Below are positions 44,383 through 53,445 of a stretch of DNA of 64,000 nt, in pieces (position 1 is the stretch's first letter; every line of letters starts with the position of its first letter). The translations under genes were made by a program, and so were the position numbers. The DNA is from Rhizobium lentis (GTDB lineage Bacteria > Pseudomonadota > Alphaproteobacteria > Rhizobiales > Rhizobiaceae): assembly GCF_017352135.1 (NCBI RefSeq), contig NZ_CP071454.1, positions 1,328,501-1,392,500 of the forward strand, written 5' to 3'. The notes below the pieces were generated by a model. That model saw only the letters and a list, made by a program, of their open reading frames with translations. It was not told the origin of the DNA and ran no database searches.

Positions 44383-45591
44383 ATGAACCAGAAACGGATT
44401 GCGATCATCGGCGGAGGCCCCGCGGGCCTTGCGGCGGCCGAGCGGATCTCGCTTACCGGCCATGCGGTGACCGTCTATGACGCCATGCCCACCTTCGCCC
44501 GCAAGTTCCTGCTGGCCGGCAAATCGGGCCTCAACATCACCCATTCCGAGGACTACATCCGTTTCGTCACACGCTTCGGCACGGCCTCTGTGCGCCTGCG
44601 CGCAGCTCTCGACGCTTTCACGCCCAATGATATCAGGGATTGGGCTTCAGGGTTGGGGACCGAAACCTTTGTCGGCTCGTCCGGTCGCGTATTCCCGATA
44701 ACGATGAAGGCCTCTCCCTTGCTGCGCGCCTGGCTCCGACGGCTCGAGGGCCAGGGTGTTACGCTGCGAACCCGCCATCGCTGGACCGGTTTTGCCGAAG
44801 AGGGCTATGTTTTCGAAACGCCGCAAGGGCGCAGCGTCGTCCATTGCGATGCGACTCTACTGGCGCTCGGCGGTGCAAGCTGGCCGCGCCTCGGCTCCGA
44901 TGCGAGCTGGCTGCCCTGGCTGGCAGAAAGAGGCGTCGAGATCGACCCCTTCCGGCCCGCCAATTGCGGCTTCGTCGTCGGCTGGAGCGAGAGTTTGAGA
45001 GAACGTTTCGCCGGCGAGCCGGTAAAGTCAGTTACCGCCAGCTCCGAGGCCGGCACCTTTCCCGGCGAATTCGTCATCACCGGCAGTGGCATCGAGGGCA
45101 GCCTGATTTACGCCCATGCCGCCGCTCTGCGCGATCGGCTGCAAAGCCATGGTCGCGCCGTCCTGACGCTTGACCTTGCACCGGGGCGGACGGCCGAAAG
45201 ACTAACGCGGGACTTGGCGCGACAGGACGTCAAATCAAGCTTCTCGAACCGCCTGCGAAAGGGCGCCGGCATCGATGGCGTCAAGGCGGCGCTGCTGCGC
45301 GAACTCGCCCCGGAGCGCGATCGCAGCGATCCCCGGCATCTCGCCGACATGATCAAGGCCCTGCCGATCCCGCTCCTCGACACGAGACCGATCGCCGAGG
45401 CGATCTCTTCGGCTGGCGGCATCCGCTGGAGCGGCATTGATGAAGGTTTCATGCTGAAGGCCCTGCCGGGCACATTCGTCGCCGGCGAGATGCTCGACTG
45501 GGAGGCGCCGACCGGTGGTTATCTCCTCACCGCCTGTCTTGCGACCGGCCGGGCGGCAGCGCGCGGCATCGAGACCTGGCTGTCACGCTAG
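44383..45591 (+). CDS. HI0933/BaiN-like flavoprotein (TIGR03862 type)
   Basis: A 402-residue FAD-binding protein. The dinucleotide motif IAIIGGGPAGLAAAERI is at residues 6-22, followed by KFLLAGKSGLNITHSED (about 43-59), which is characteristic of the HI0933 family. FVGSSGRVFPITMKASPLLRAWL and GEMLDWEAPTGGYLLTACLATGRAA near the C-terminus match the subgroup annotated as TIGR03862 flavoproteins. No reaction is established for this group, although it is similar to bacterial NAD(P)/FAD oxidoreductases. It is a single gene between the MerR gene and the GAF-domain regulator. Confidence 0.9.
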   Translation: MNQKRIAIIGGGPAGLAAAERISLTGHAVTVYDAMPTFARKFLLAGKSGLNITHSEDYIRFVTRFGTASVRLRAALDAFTPNDIRDWASGLGTETFVGSSGRVFPITMKASPLLRAWLRRLEGQGVTLRTRHRWTGFAEEGYVFETPQGRSVVHCDATLLALGGASWPRLGSDASWLPWLAERGVEIDPFRPANCGFVVGWSESLRERFAGEPVKSVTASSEAGTFPGEFVITGSGIEGSLIYAHAAALRDRLQSHGRAVLTLDLAPGRTAERLTRDLARQDVKSSFSNRLRKGAGIDGVKAALLRELAPERDRSDPRHLADMIKALPIPLLDTRPIAEAISSAGGIRWSGIDEGFMLKALPGTFVAGEMLDWEAPTGGYLLTACLATGRAAARGIETWLSR

Positions 45592-45769
45592 TAGATGCTA
45601 ACCCGGATCTAGATCAATGAAGCGGAGCGGGTGTGGTGCAAAGATCGCTCACACTTTTCAGCATCATGCCCTGATCGCCCAGGGTGAGAGGAGCGCGGTC
45701 GTCGAAGCCTGCAATTGCAAACCGGGCGCGTTTCCATCAGACTATGCTGAAGTTCCGTGGGAGGAGCAG

Positions 45770-46729
45770 ATGCACGAACAGTCAGCACATGCCGAGCATG
45801 TCTACACTTCTGCGCAGCGCAATTCCGCTGCCGCGAGTTCTCCGATCGTCGCCTCGTGGCGGCGCTGCATGACCATGCACCGGCTCGCGCCGGAAGAAGA
45901 GCGTGCGCCGCTGCGCCTCACCGACCAGGAATTCCACCAGGCCCGCCAACAGTCGGAACGGCTGATCGCCGGTGCGACCGATGAGCTCGACCGCCTCTTC
46001 ACCACCGTCGGCAAGGCCGGCTGCTGCATTCTTCTGACCGACAGGAACGGCATCGCGCTGGAACGCCGCGGCACATCAGGCGACGACAAGGACTTCTACG
46101 ATCTGGGCCTTTGGACCGGCTCTGTCTGGACCGAGGCAAGCATCGGCACCAATGGCATCGGCACCGCGCTTGCCGACGAGCGCGCCGTCGCCATCTTCCG
46201 CGACCAACACTTCTTCTGCTCGAACATCCGGTTGAGCTGCACGACGGCGCCGATCCGCGATCATCGCGGCGAGCTCGCCGCCGCCCTCGACATCTCGACG
46301 TGCCGTGAAGACGTCAGCGAGATGACGCTTGCCATCCTGACCCAGACCGTGCGCGATGCGGCGATGCGCATCGAACTCAACCTCTTCCGCTCGGCCTTTG
46401 CTGGCGCCCGTTTCCTGATGGTCCCGGCCGGCGCCAATTCCGCCGCCGCCCTGCTCGCGGTCGACCGGCACGATCTTGTGCTCGGCGCCACCCGCGCCGC
46501 TCGCATCGCCCTGCAGCTGGACGACAAGCGGATTGCTGCCGGCATTCCCGCCGCCGATGCCCTTCATGAGGCTGGGGTTTCGCAGCAGGAGGAGATCATC
46601 GAAGCGGAAAAGGCAGCCTTGCTGCGCGCGCTGTCGCGCACCAGCGGCAATGTTTCGCAGGCAGCCGTCGCGCTCGGGATCAGCCGCGCCACTCTGCACC
46701 GGAAGATGAAGAAGTTCGACCTCCACTGA
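45770..46729 (+). CDS. GAF-domain/Fis-type HTH activator, AcoR-like but without an AAA+ domain
   Basis: A 319-residue regulator that starts at the ATG giving [16 protein letters not shown], with GGGAGGAGC upstream. The N-terminus [20 protein letters not shown] and the GAF domain (about residues 75-210, with [20 protein letters not shown]) are typical of AcoR-type acetoin/alcohol activators. The C-terminus is a Fis-like helix-turn-helix ([20 protein letters not shown], about 295-314). The sigma54-interacting AAA+ domain that sits between these in AcoR is absent. It precedes an aldehyde dehydrogenase gene with a palindromic site in between, so it likely activates that gene. Confidence 0.88.
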   Translation: MHEQSAHAEHVYTSAQRNSAAASSPIVASWRRCMTMHRLAPEEERAPLRLTDQEFHQARQQSERLIAGATDELDRLFTTVGKAGCCILLTDRNGIALERRGTSGDDKDFYDLGLWTGSVWTEASIGTNGIGTALADERAVAIFRDQHFFCSNIRLSCTTAPIRDHRGELAAALDISTCREDVSEMTLAILTQTVRDAAMRIELNLFRSAFAGARFLMVPAGANSAAALLAVDRHDLVLGATRAARIALQLDDKRIAAGIPAADALHEAGVSQQEEIIEAEKAALLRALSRTSGNVSQAAVALGISRATLHRKMKKFDLH

Positions 46730-46776
46730 GCAGGCGCTCGAAGGTTCCCCGGGCATGGGGCAATCACCAGGCGATC

Positions 46777-46796
46777 CTGTCGCATGTCTGCGACAG
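46777..46796. promoter_or_regulatory. Palindromic activator site upstream of the aldehyde dehydrogenase gene
   Basis: CTGTCGCA (46777-46784) and TGCGACAG (46789-46796) are perfect inverted repeats separated by TGTC. TGTCGCA-N4-TGCGACA matches the upstream activating sites I recall for AcoR/AcxR-type regulators. It lies 103 bp before the dehydrogenase ATG and 47 bp after the regulator's stop. Confidence 0.65.
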
Positions 46797-46899
46797 TGTG
46801 CACTGCGGTATTGGTGACCCACCCTGTTCTCTCCGGCAAAACGCGCACATTTTCCTCCCACTGGTTCGATGGGAACCTGGATCATCAAGGGAGGATGAC

Positions 46900-48408
46900 A
46901 TGCTTCATCAGAAAATCGTCGAGTCGCCGTACAAGCTGAAATACGGCAACTATATTGGCGGCGAGTGGCGCGAGCCGGTCGAGGGCAAATATTTCGAGAA
47001 CCTGACGCCCGTAACCGGCGGCAAGCTCTGCGACATCCCGCGCTCCGGCGAGAAGGACATCAATCTCGCGCTCGACGCAGCCCATGCGGCGAAGGAAAAA
47101 TGGGGCCGCACCTCGGCTGCCGAGCGCTCCAATATCCTCATGAAGATCGCCCAGCGGATGGAAGACAAGCTGGAATTGCTGGCTCAGGCCGAAACCTGGG
47201 ACAATGGCAAACCGATCCGCGAAACCATAGCGGCAGATATTCCGCTGGCGATCGACCACTTCCGCTACTTCGCCTCCTGCATCCGCGCCCAGGAAGGATC
47301 GATCGGCGAAATCGACCATGACACCGTCGCCTATCACTTCCATGAACCGCTCGGCGTCGTCGGCCAGATCATCCCGTGGAATTTCCCGATCCTGATGGCC
47401 GCCTGGAAGCTCGCGCCGGCGCTTGCCGCCGGCAACTGTGTCGTGCTGAAGCCCGCGGAGCAGACCCCGGCTTCGATCCTGATCTGGGCCGAACTCGTCG
47501 GCGATCTCCTGCCGCCCGGCGTGCTCAACATCGTCAACGGCTTCGGCATCGAGGCCGGCAAACCGCTGGCGACCAGCCCCCGAATCGCCAAGATCGCCTT
47601 CACCGGCGAGACCACCACCGGCCGGCTCATCATGCAATATGCGAGCCAGAATCTTATTCCGGTGACGTTGGAGCTCGGCGGCAAGTCGCCGAATATCTTC
47701 TTCGCCGATGTCATGGCTGAGGATGACGACTTCCTCGACAAGGCGCTCGAAGGCTTCGCAATGTTCGCCTTGAACCAGGGCGAAGTCTGCACCTGCCCGA
47801 GCCGCGCCCTCGTCCAGGAGTCGATCTACGACCGGTTCATGGAAAAGGCCGTCAAACGCGTCGAAGCGATCAAGCAGGGTAACCCGCTCGATCCCGAGAC
47901 CATGATCGGCGCTCAGGCATCGACCGAGCAGCTCGAGAAGATCCTCGCCTATCTCGACATCGGCAAGCAGGAAGGTGCGGAGGTTCTGGCCGGCGGCGCG
48001 CGCAACGATCTCGGCGGCGAGCTGGCGAACGGCTATTACGTCAAGCCGACGATCTTCAAGGGCCACAACAAGATGCGTGTGTTCCAGGAAGAAATCTTCG
48101 GACCGGTGGTCTCGGTGACGACCTTTAAGGACGAGAAGGAAGCGCTCGAAATCGCCAACGACACGCTCTACGGTCTTGGTGCCGGTGTCTGGAGCCGCGA
48201 CGCCAACACCTGCTATCGCTTCGGCCGCGAAATCCAGGCCGGCCGTGTCTGGACCAACTGCTACCACGCCTACCCGGCCCACGCGGCCTTCGGCGGCTAC
48301 AAGCAGTCCGGCATCGGCCGTGAAACCCATAAGATGATGCTCGATCACTACCAGCAGACCAAGAACATGCTGGTGAGCTACAGCCCGAAGGCGCTCGGTT
48401 TCTTTTGA
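46900..48408 (+). CDS. Aldehyde dehydrogenase (acetaldehyde/AcoD-ExaC type)
   Basis: A 502-residue NAD-dependent aldehyde dehydrogenase that should oxidise acetaldehyde or similar aldehydes to acids. It starts at the ATG giving [18 protein letters not shown], preceded by [33 protein letters not shown], the catalytic Glu in [12 protein letters not shown] (about residue 262) and the catalytic Cys in [15 protein letters not shown] (about 296) are all intact. Cys-Thr-Cys-Pro at the active site is typical of this subgroup. It lies between the GAF/Fis regulator and DUF779, a common partner in such operons. A copy of an inverted rhizobial repeat follows its stop. Confidence 0.95.
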   Translation: MLHQKIVESPYKLKYGNYIGGEWREPVEGKYFENLTPVTGGKLCDIPRSGEKDINLALDAAHAAKEKWGRTSAAERSNILMKIAQRMEDKLELLAQAETWDNGKPIRETIAADIPLAIDHFRYFASCIRAQEGSIGEIDHDTVAYHFHEPLGVVGQIIPWNFPILMAAWKLAPALAAGNCVVLKPAEQTPASILIWAELVGDLLPPGVLNIVNGFGIEAGKPLATSPRIAKIAFTGETTTGRLIMQYASQNLIPVTLELGGKSPNIFFADVMAEDDDFLDKALEGFAMFALNQGEVCTCPSRALVQESIYDRFMEKAVKRVEAIKQGNPLDPETMIGAQASTEQLEKILAYLDIGKQEGAEVLAGGARNDLGGELANGYYVKPTIFKGHNKMRVFQEEIFGPVVSVTTFKDEKEALEIANDTLYGLGAGVWSRDANTCYRFGREIQAGRVWTNCYHAYPAHAAFGGYKQSGIGRETHKMMLDHYQQTKNMLVSYSPKALGFF

Positions 48409-48435
48409 GAAGCGGCATGGCGGGAGAGTCGAAAA

Positions 48436-48586
48436 CCCCTCCCCAGCCCCTCCCCACAAGGGGAGGGGCTAAGCTGTGGCACCGTCGCGCAAACCAACAA
48501 GCCGACCCTGTATGCTACGCTCAAGAGTGAATAAGGCGAGGCCGCACGTTAAGCCCCTCCCCCTTGTGGGGAGGGTTGGGGAGGGG
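48436..48586. repeat. Inverted pair of palindromic repeats
   Basis: The unit at 48436-48470 contains the 11-bp stem AGCCCCTCCCC / GGGGAGGGGCT with loop ACAA. The unit at 48552-48586 is its reverse complement, with an extra C and one changed pair. The two face each other across 81 bp. They separate the aldehyde dehydrogenase and DUF779 genes and could act as a transcriptional or RNA stability element. Confidence 0.75.
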
Positions 48587-48618
48587 AATCCTCCCTCGAA
48601 ACTTTGGGAGGAAGAATA

Positions 48619-49011
48619 ATGGAAACGACCGTCAACGGCCAACCGCGCGTTCTCGCAACCGACGCGGCCCTCGGCCTGATCGCGGAAATCAAGCGCGATC
48701 ATCCCGATATCCTCTTCCACCAGTCCGGCGGCTGCTGCGACGGCTCTTCACCGATGTGTTATCCTGCCAATGAATTCATGGTCGGCGACAGCGACGTCAA
48801 ACTCGGGGAGATTGGCGGCGTGCCGGTCTATATCAGCGCCAGCCAGTTCGAGGCATGGAAACACACGCAGCTGATCATTGATGTCGTGCCGGGCCGCGGC
48901 GGCATGTTCTCGCTCGACAACGGCCGCGAGAAACGTTTCCTTACCCGTTCCCGCCTCTTCGGCGGCGGCGAGGCCTGTGCCGTACCGGATGCGACGATCA
49001 GGTCGGTCTGA
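48619..49011 (+). CDS. DUF779-domain protein
   Basis: A 130-residue protein with the family core ILFHQSGGCCDGSSPMCYP (about residues 34-52), which carries three Cys, and a fourth motif GRGGMFSLDNGREKRFLTRS near 100. TTTGGGAGGAAGA precedes the ATG. DUF779 genes are typically found next to AcoD-type aldehyde dehydrogenases, as here. The Cys-rich core suggests a metal or redox role; no function is established. It is probably co-transcribed with the dehydrogenase unless the intervening repeat ends transcription. Confidence 0.88.
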   Translation: METTVNGQPRVLATDAALGLIAEIKRDHPDILFHQSGGCCDGSSPMCYPANEFMVGDSDVKLGEIGGVPVYISASQFEAWKHTQLIIDVVPGRGGMFSLDNGREKRFLTRSRLFGGGEACAVPDATIRSV

Positions 49012-49178
49012 CGCCTGCCGCACGACAGGTGCAGTTGCATCCAAAAGAGGATCTGAAAGCGCTCTTGTCGTGATGCCCATCTGCCGCCGGCCGAGAATTT
49101 CGCCTGTAGTATTCCCATAGTACCTGCTGCTGGGCGCTCTTTGTTAATCTTCGTCTGTTGGTTTCAAAGGAGGATGCG

Positions 49179-49775
49179 ATGCCAGCTTCTAAGATCCTGA
49201 TGATCACCGGTGACTTCACCGAAGACTATGAAACGATGGTGCCGTTTCAGACGCTGCTCGCCTGCGGCTATACGGTCGATGCCGTCTGCCCAGGCAAGAA
49301 GGCGGGTGAGACCGTCGCCACCGCCATTCACGATTTCGAGGGCGATCAGACCTACTCGGAAAAACGCGGCCATAATTTTGCGCTGAACGCCACTTTCGAC
49401 AGCGTGCGGGCGGAGGATTACGATGCCCTGATTATCCCCGGCGGTCGCGCACCGGAATATCTTCGCCTCAATGCCGAGGTCATCAAATCGGTCCGGCATT
49501 TTTTCGATGCCGGAAAACCCGTTGCAGCCATCTGCCACGGGGCGCAACTGCTTGCCGCCGCCGGCGTGTTGAAGGGCCGCACCTGCTCGGCCTATCCGGC
49601 CTGCCGGCCGGAAGTCGAACTTGCCGGCGGCATTTACGCCGATATTTCTATCACCGATGCGGTCTCGGACGGCAATCTGGTCACCGCGCCGGCATGGCCG
49701 GCGCATCCCTCCTGGTTGCGGCAGTTCATGACCGTGCTCGATGCCTCGTCAATACCTGAAACCAACGCCGCCTGA
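49179..49775 (+). CDS. DJ-1/PfpI-family protein
   Basis: A 198-residue class I glutamine-amidotransferase-like protein. AAAGGAGG precedes the ATG ([18 protein letters not shown]). The nucleophile Cys is in [17 protein letters not shown] (about residue 118), and [17 protein letters not shown] holds the conserved partner region. [19 protein letters not shown] is the usual end region. Members act as proteases, deglycases or chaperones. The assignment to any one activity is not possible from sequence. It is followed by a ribbon-helix-helix gene. Confidence 0.9.
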   Translation: MPASKILMITGDFTEDYETMVPFQTLLACGYTVDAVCPGKKAGETVATAIHDFEGDQTYSEKRGHNFALNATFDSVRAEDYDALIIPGGRAPEYLRLNAEVIKSVRHFFDAGKPVAAICHGAQLLAAAGVLKGRTCSAYPACRPEVELAGGIYADISITDAVSDGNLVTAPAWPAHPSWLRQFMTVLDASSIPETNAA

Positions 49776-49798
49776 GGAGGCGGGGCCGGGAGGACGAC

Positions 49799-50149
49799 AT
49801 GTGTGAACTCTTCATCAAGGCTGATGCGCGGCTGTGGGAAAGCACCACCCGGTCGCTGCGTATCGATGGAATGGTTACGAGCGTCAGGCTTGAGAACTTC
49901 TTTTGGTCGAAGCTTGAGGAAATTTCCCGGCGCGACGGCATGAACGTCGTGCAGTTGATTACTCGGCTGCACCATGAATCGATCGATGCCGGCCATGATC
50001 TCGGAAACTTCACATCCTTCCTGCGTGTCTGCTGTGCTCGCTACCTCGACCTGCAGCTCACCGGTGACATTCCGGCAGATGTCACCCGCCCGATCTCTGA
50101 GTTGGATGCGCCGGTTATCCTCGGCCGCGAACGGGAAAAATATCACTGA
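49799..50149 (+). CDS. Ribbon-helix-helix domain protein
   Basis: A 116-residue protein with a ribbon-helix-helix-like segment: SLRIDGMVTSVRLENFFWSK then LEEISRRDGMNVVQLITRL (about residues 19-60). Proteins with this RHH_4-type domain occur widely in rhizobia and are thought to bind DNA. TSFLRVCCARYLDLQL contains two adjacent Cys. It lies 23 bp after the DJ-1 gene and may share its transcript. No target can be named. Confidence 0.75.
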   Translation: MCELFIKADARLWESTTRSLRIDGMVTSVRLENFFWSKLEEISRRDGMNVVQLITRLHHESIDAGHDLGNFTSFLRVCCARYLDLQLTGDIPADVTRPISELDAPVILGREREKYH

Positions 50150-50300
50150 AGATCAGTCCGACGAAACCAGGATGATGACGGGCGGAGCCTGTGCTCCGCC
50201 CGCATTCTCAAGATATCTGATTGGCGGGGTTGCGTTGAGGCGCAGCCTGGACCAACAATGCGCGGCGTCCAGCACCGGCACCGTCAGGAGATCGCTTGCC

Positions 50301-51008
50301 ATGAACGACCAGAAAGCCGTGATCGTCACGGGAGCCGGCGGCAACCTCGGCAGCGCCGTTGTCCGGGAGCTTGCGGGCGCCGGCGTTAAACTCGTCTGCA
50401 TGAACCGTTCGAGCCAGGAGCTGGAAACTTTGGCCGGCGAGCTTCCTGCGTCCGCCGAGTTTCTGTCGATCGCTGGAACGGATCTCACCGACTACGCCTC
50501 CTGCGCTGTCGCCGTCGCCCGAGCCGTCAAGCGCTTTGGCGGTGTAGGCGCACTGGTTAATACCGTTGGCGGGTTTCAGATGGGGCCGGTCGGGCCGGAA
50601 GCCCCGGCGCAATGGGATACTATGATGACGGCAAACGCCCGCACGGCGCTGACGATCAGCGCGGCGGTTCTCCCGACGATGAAGGCTGCGGGCTACGGCC
50701 GTATTGTACACGTGGCTGCGATGCCCGGCCTGAAAGCCGGCCCTAACCAAGCCGCTTATGCAGCCTCGAAAGCTGCCGTCATTCGGCTGACGGAAGCCCT
50801 TGCAGCCGAATGCCGCGACGACCGCATCACCGCCAACTGCATTCTGCCCGGCACGATCGATACACCCGAGAATCGCGCCGCCATGCCCAACGCAAAAATG
50901 GACGCCTGGGTATCGCCACAGTCGATCGCCCGGCTCATCGCCTTCCTGATTTCGCCAGCGGCAGCCGTCGTCACCGGCGCGGCAATCCCGGCGACTGGCC
51001 GCGAATAA
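50301..51008 (+). CDS. SDR-family protein lacking the catalytic serine
   Basis: A 235-residue SDR with an intact cofactor motif (TGAGGNLGSA, near residue 9) and the Tyr-Lys pair in YAASK (about 153-157). The Ser that normally lies 13 residues before the Tyr is Ala: HVAAMPGLKAGPNQAAY. NTVGG replaces the usual NNAG, and the C-terminus is TGAAIPATGRE. CAGGAGATCGC precedes the ATG. It may be a non-catalytic or altered-mechanism SDR. It is an isolated gene between the RHH gene and the CaCA antiporter. Confidence 0.8.
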   Translation: MNDQKAVIVTGAGGNLGSAVVRELAGAGVKLVCMNRSSQELETLAGELPASAEFLSIAGTDLTDYASCAVAVARAVKRFGGVGALVNTVGGFQMGPVGPEAPAQWDTMMTANARTALTISAAVLPTMKAAGYGRIVHVAAMPGLKAGPNQAAYAASKAAVIRLTEALAAECRDDRITANCILPGTIDTPENRAAMPNAKMDAWVSPQSIARLIAFLISPAAAVVTGAAIPATGRE

Positions 51009-51211
51009 CAAAGTCTTGCTTGGCTTGCTGCGCCCGCGCCTGGGGCGGATGCCATCTGGCGTGAGATACGGTCCTTTTGTATTCTGAGTGGCGACTAGGG
51101 GCCGGCTTGGGGGTCGAGCTTGTTTCACTGAAGTGACGCAGGAGAGCGGGCGGGACACGATGGTGCTGATGATCGCATTGCGACGGAATTTGCGGAATTG
51201 CGGTGGTCTCG

Positions 51212-52342
51212 ATGACTGACAGGCCCGCAGTGCGCACCGCGGGCGAGATCGGCCTGCGCGAGGAATGGTTCCTCGGCGTCAGCGTCGCAACCAGCCTGAT
51301 ATTCCTCGCCTTTCCGGAGCAACTCTTCCGGCGTCTTCCCGATCCGCTTTGGTTCGCCGTGGTGTTCGGATGGCTGTTTGCCGTCGTTCTCGGCTCCGCC
51401 CTATCTGTCGTCCGGCACGCGGATCACCTGGCCGAGCGGCTGAAGGAGCCGTACGGCACGCTCATTCTGACGCTCGCCATAACCTCGATCGAAGTCATGG
51501 CGATCTCCGCCGTGATGATTCACGGCGAGAACAATCCCACGCTTGCTCGCGACACGCTGTTTGCCGTCGTCATGATCATCCTCAATGGCATGGTCGGCCT
51601 GTCATTGCTGCTGGGGGCGTGGCGGCGGCCGGAGCAACAGCATAATCTCCAGGGCGCCAACGCCTATCTCGGCGTCATCGTGCCGCTAGCGACCCTCAGC
51701 CTCGTCATGCCCACATTTCTAGCCGGTCCGGACGGACCGCATCCATCGGCGCCGCGGCAATTGGTACTGGGCATCATCTCGGTCGGCCTTTACACCACAT
51801 TCCTGTTTCTCCAGGCTGGCCGCCATCAGGATTATTTCACCACCGATGGCCATCGCCATGAGCATCCTGGCGAACAGACCCTTTCGCACCGGCCGGTCTG
51901 GCCGCATGCCGTTCTGCTCTTCGCCTATATGGGCCCGGTGGTCTTTCTGGTCGAACAGCTTGCGCGGCCGATCGATTACATCATCGAGACATTGCATGCG
52001 CCGACCGCGTTCGGCGGCGTTGTCATGGCCATCCTCGTCGCGACGCCGGAGGCGATCAGTGCCGTGCGCGCCTCCATCGCCGATAATCTTCAGCGCTCCG
52101 TCAATATCTTTCTGGGTTCGGTCTTGTCCACGATTGGACTGACCGTGCCGGCGATGCTCGCCGTCAGCCGTCTTTACGGACATCCGGTCACCCTTGGGCT
52201 GGAACACGGTGATCTGGTGATGCTCCTGCTCACCCTTGCCGTCAGCATCATCACCTTTGCCAGCGGTCGCACTCATCTCATGCAGGGCGCCGTCCATCTG
52301 GTGCTTTTCCTGGCTTACCTGCTGCTGATCTTCCAGCAGTGA
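51212..52342 (+). CDS. CaCA-family calcium/cation:proton antiporter (ChaA-like)
   Basis: A 376-residue protein with about eleven membrane segments. The two alpha-repeats are seen as ITSIEVMAISAVMIHGENNP (about residues 89-108) and ATPEAISAVRASIADNLQRS (about 272-291), with acidic residues that bind the cation. HAPTAFGGVVMAILVATPEA and IFLGSVLSTIGLTVPAMLAV are typical of ChaA-type exchangers. A His-rich cytoplasmic loop lies in the middle (DGHRHEHPGEQTLSHRPVWPH). I use ATG 51212; a GTG three codons earlier is also open. It probably exports Ca2+ or Na+/K+ at alkaline pH. Confidence 0.88.
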   Translation: MTDRPAVRTAGEIGLREEWFLGVSVATSLIFLAFPEQLFRRLPDPLWFAVVFGWLFAVVLGSALSVVRHADHLAERLKEPYGTLILTLAITSIEVMAISAVMIHGENNPTLARDTLFAVVMIILNGMVGLSLLLGAWRRPEQQHNLQGANAYLGVIVPLATLSLVMPTFLAGPDGPHPSAPRQLVLGIISVGLYTTFLFLQAGRHQDYFTTDGHRHEHPGEQTLSHRPVWPHAVLLFAYMGPVVFLVEQLARPIDYIIETLHAPTAFGGVVMAILVATPEAISAVRASIADNLQRSVNIFLGSVLSTIGLTVPAMLAVSRLYGHPVTLGLEHGDLVMLLLTLAVSIITFASGRTHLMQGAVHLVLFLAYLLLIFQQ

Positions 52343-52452
52343 TCTCCGCTCTGGAATGAGGAAGTAAGGAGTTCCCACGCTCCCTCTGTCTTCCGCTATG
52401 ATGGCCGCATTCTTGCATAGAGCTTGCAGGCATCGCAGCTTGCGGCATTGTC

Positions 52453-53238
52453 GTGTCGGCACGGAGACGGGACTTGAGCTCACTGTTGCTTGGCGGGCTT
52501 GTATTTGTTTTCCTGTCGGCGGCGACATCGATGGGAATGGTGGTGCGCGGTCGCTTGCCGGATCATCATCTCAGCTCGGAATCCAAGGATGCCATCAGGC
52601 TCGCAACCGCGGTGGTAGGAACGCTGTCGGCCTTGGCCCTCGGTCTACTGATCGCATCTGCTAAGTCGAGCTATGACAGTGCCGAAGTGGAGATGAGGAC
52701 GGCGGCTGCGCGGGTTCTTCTGCTGGACCGCGTCATGGCGCAATACGGCCCGGAAACCGATCATGCGCGCCAGCTGCTGCGTCAGCTCATCGAAAGGCGG
52801 CTGAGCCGCGGCTGGACTGCCGAGACCACCGATAAGCCATCGGGCGGAGCGGCAGGGGAATACCAGAATATCGAGGCGGTTCAAGGCGTTCTTCGATCGC
52901 TGTCACCGCGCGATGCTGTGCAGCATTCCCTCCAAGCGCGCGCTCTCGAAGTGAGTGGCATGCTGGCCGAAACCCACTGGCTGCTGGTCGAATCCGGGAG
53001 CGAGGGCTTGCCCTGGTCCTTCCTTGTTGTTGTCGTCTTTTGGCTCTCGCTGCTTTTCACAACCTTCGGGCTTCAGGCACCGCCCAACCCGACGGTGCTG
53101 GCCATTCTCCTTGTCTGTGCCCTGTCGGTCGCCGGTGCCGTATTCCTGGTTTCCGACATGGCCAATCCTTACATCGGTCTGGTCCGCGTTTCCGACGCAC
53201 CCTTGCAGTCCGCCCTTGAACGTCTGGGCAAACCGTAG
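52453..53238 (+). CDS. DUF4239-like membrane protein
   Basis: A protein of about 261 residues with two N-terminal hydrophobic segments (LLLGGLVFVFLSAATSMGM and VVGTLSALALGLLIASAK, about residues 11-29 and 54-70). A soluble helical part follows, and then two or three C-terminal membrane helices (WSFLVVVVFWLSLLF and PTVLAILLVCALSVAGAVFL). This pattern and the segment KSSYDSAEVEMRTAAARVLLLDR match bestrophin-like DUF4239 proteins. The GTG at 52453 is used; a TTG nine codons later has GGAGACGGG before it. Function is unknown. Confidence 0.7.
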   Translation: MSARRRDLSSLLLGGLVFVFLSAATSMGMVVRGRLPDHHLSSESKDAIRLATAVVGTLSALALGLLIASAKSSYDSAEVEMRTAAARVLLLDRVMAQYGPETDHARQLLRQLIERRLSRGWTAETTDKPSGGAAGEYQNIEAVQGVLRSLSPRDAVQHSLQARALEVSGMLAETHWLLVESGSEGLPWSFLVVVVFWLSLLFTTFGLQAPPNPTVLAILLVCALSVAGAVFLVSDMANPYIGLVRVSDAPLQSALERLGKP

Positions 53239-53445
53239 CCGGCTTACGATGGCGGCTGAACCGGCAGAGCCCTTCACACTGCGCTCCGCCTCTGCGAAGC
53301 AGTTCAATTGTGCATCAAGGACTATTGCAATTATTAGCAATGCCGCGACATAATATCACATGCCTTGAACCTTCGGCCGGCCGGTGGGGGCCGCCGGCGA
53401 GGCACGCATCGAAGACTGGGCTCTTGAGATGTCGAGGCGGCGGCA

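Noticed and set aside
46800..46899. Sigma54 promoter (TGGCAC-N5-TTGCA) before the aldehyde dehydrogenase gene
   Set aside because: No acceptable -24/-12 match was seen in this interval, and the adjacent activator lacks the AAA+ domain.
46885..48459. A 524-codon minus-strand open frame
   Set aside because: It is the exact antisense of the aldehyde dehydrogenase, whose catalytic residues are intact; no ribosome site or family similarity was seen.
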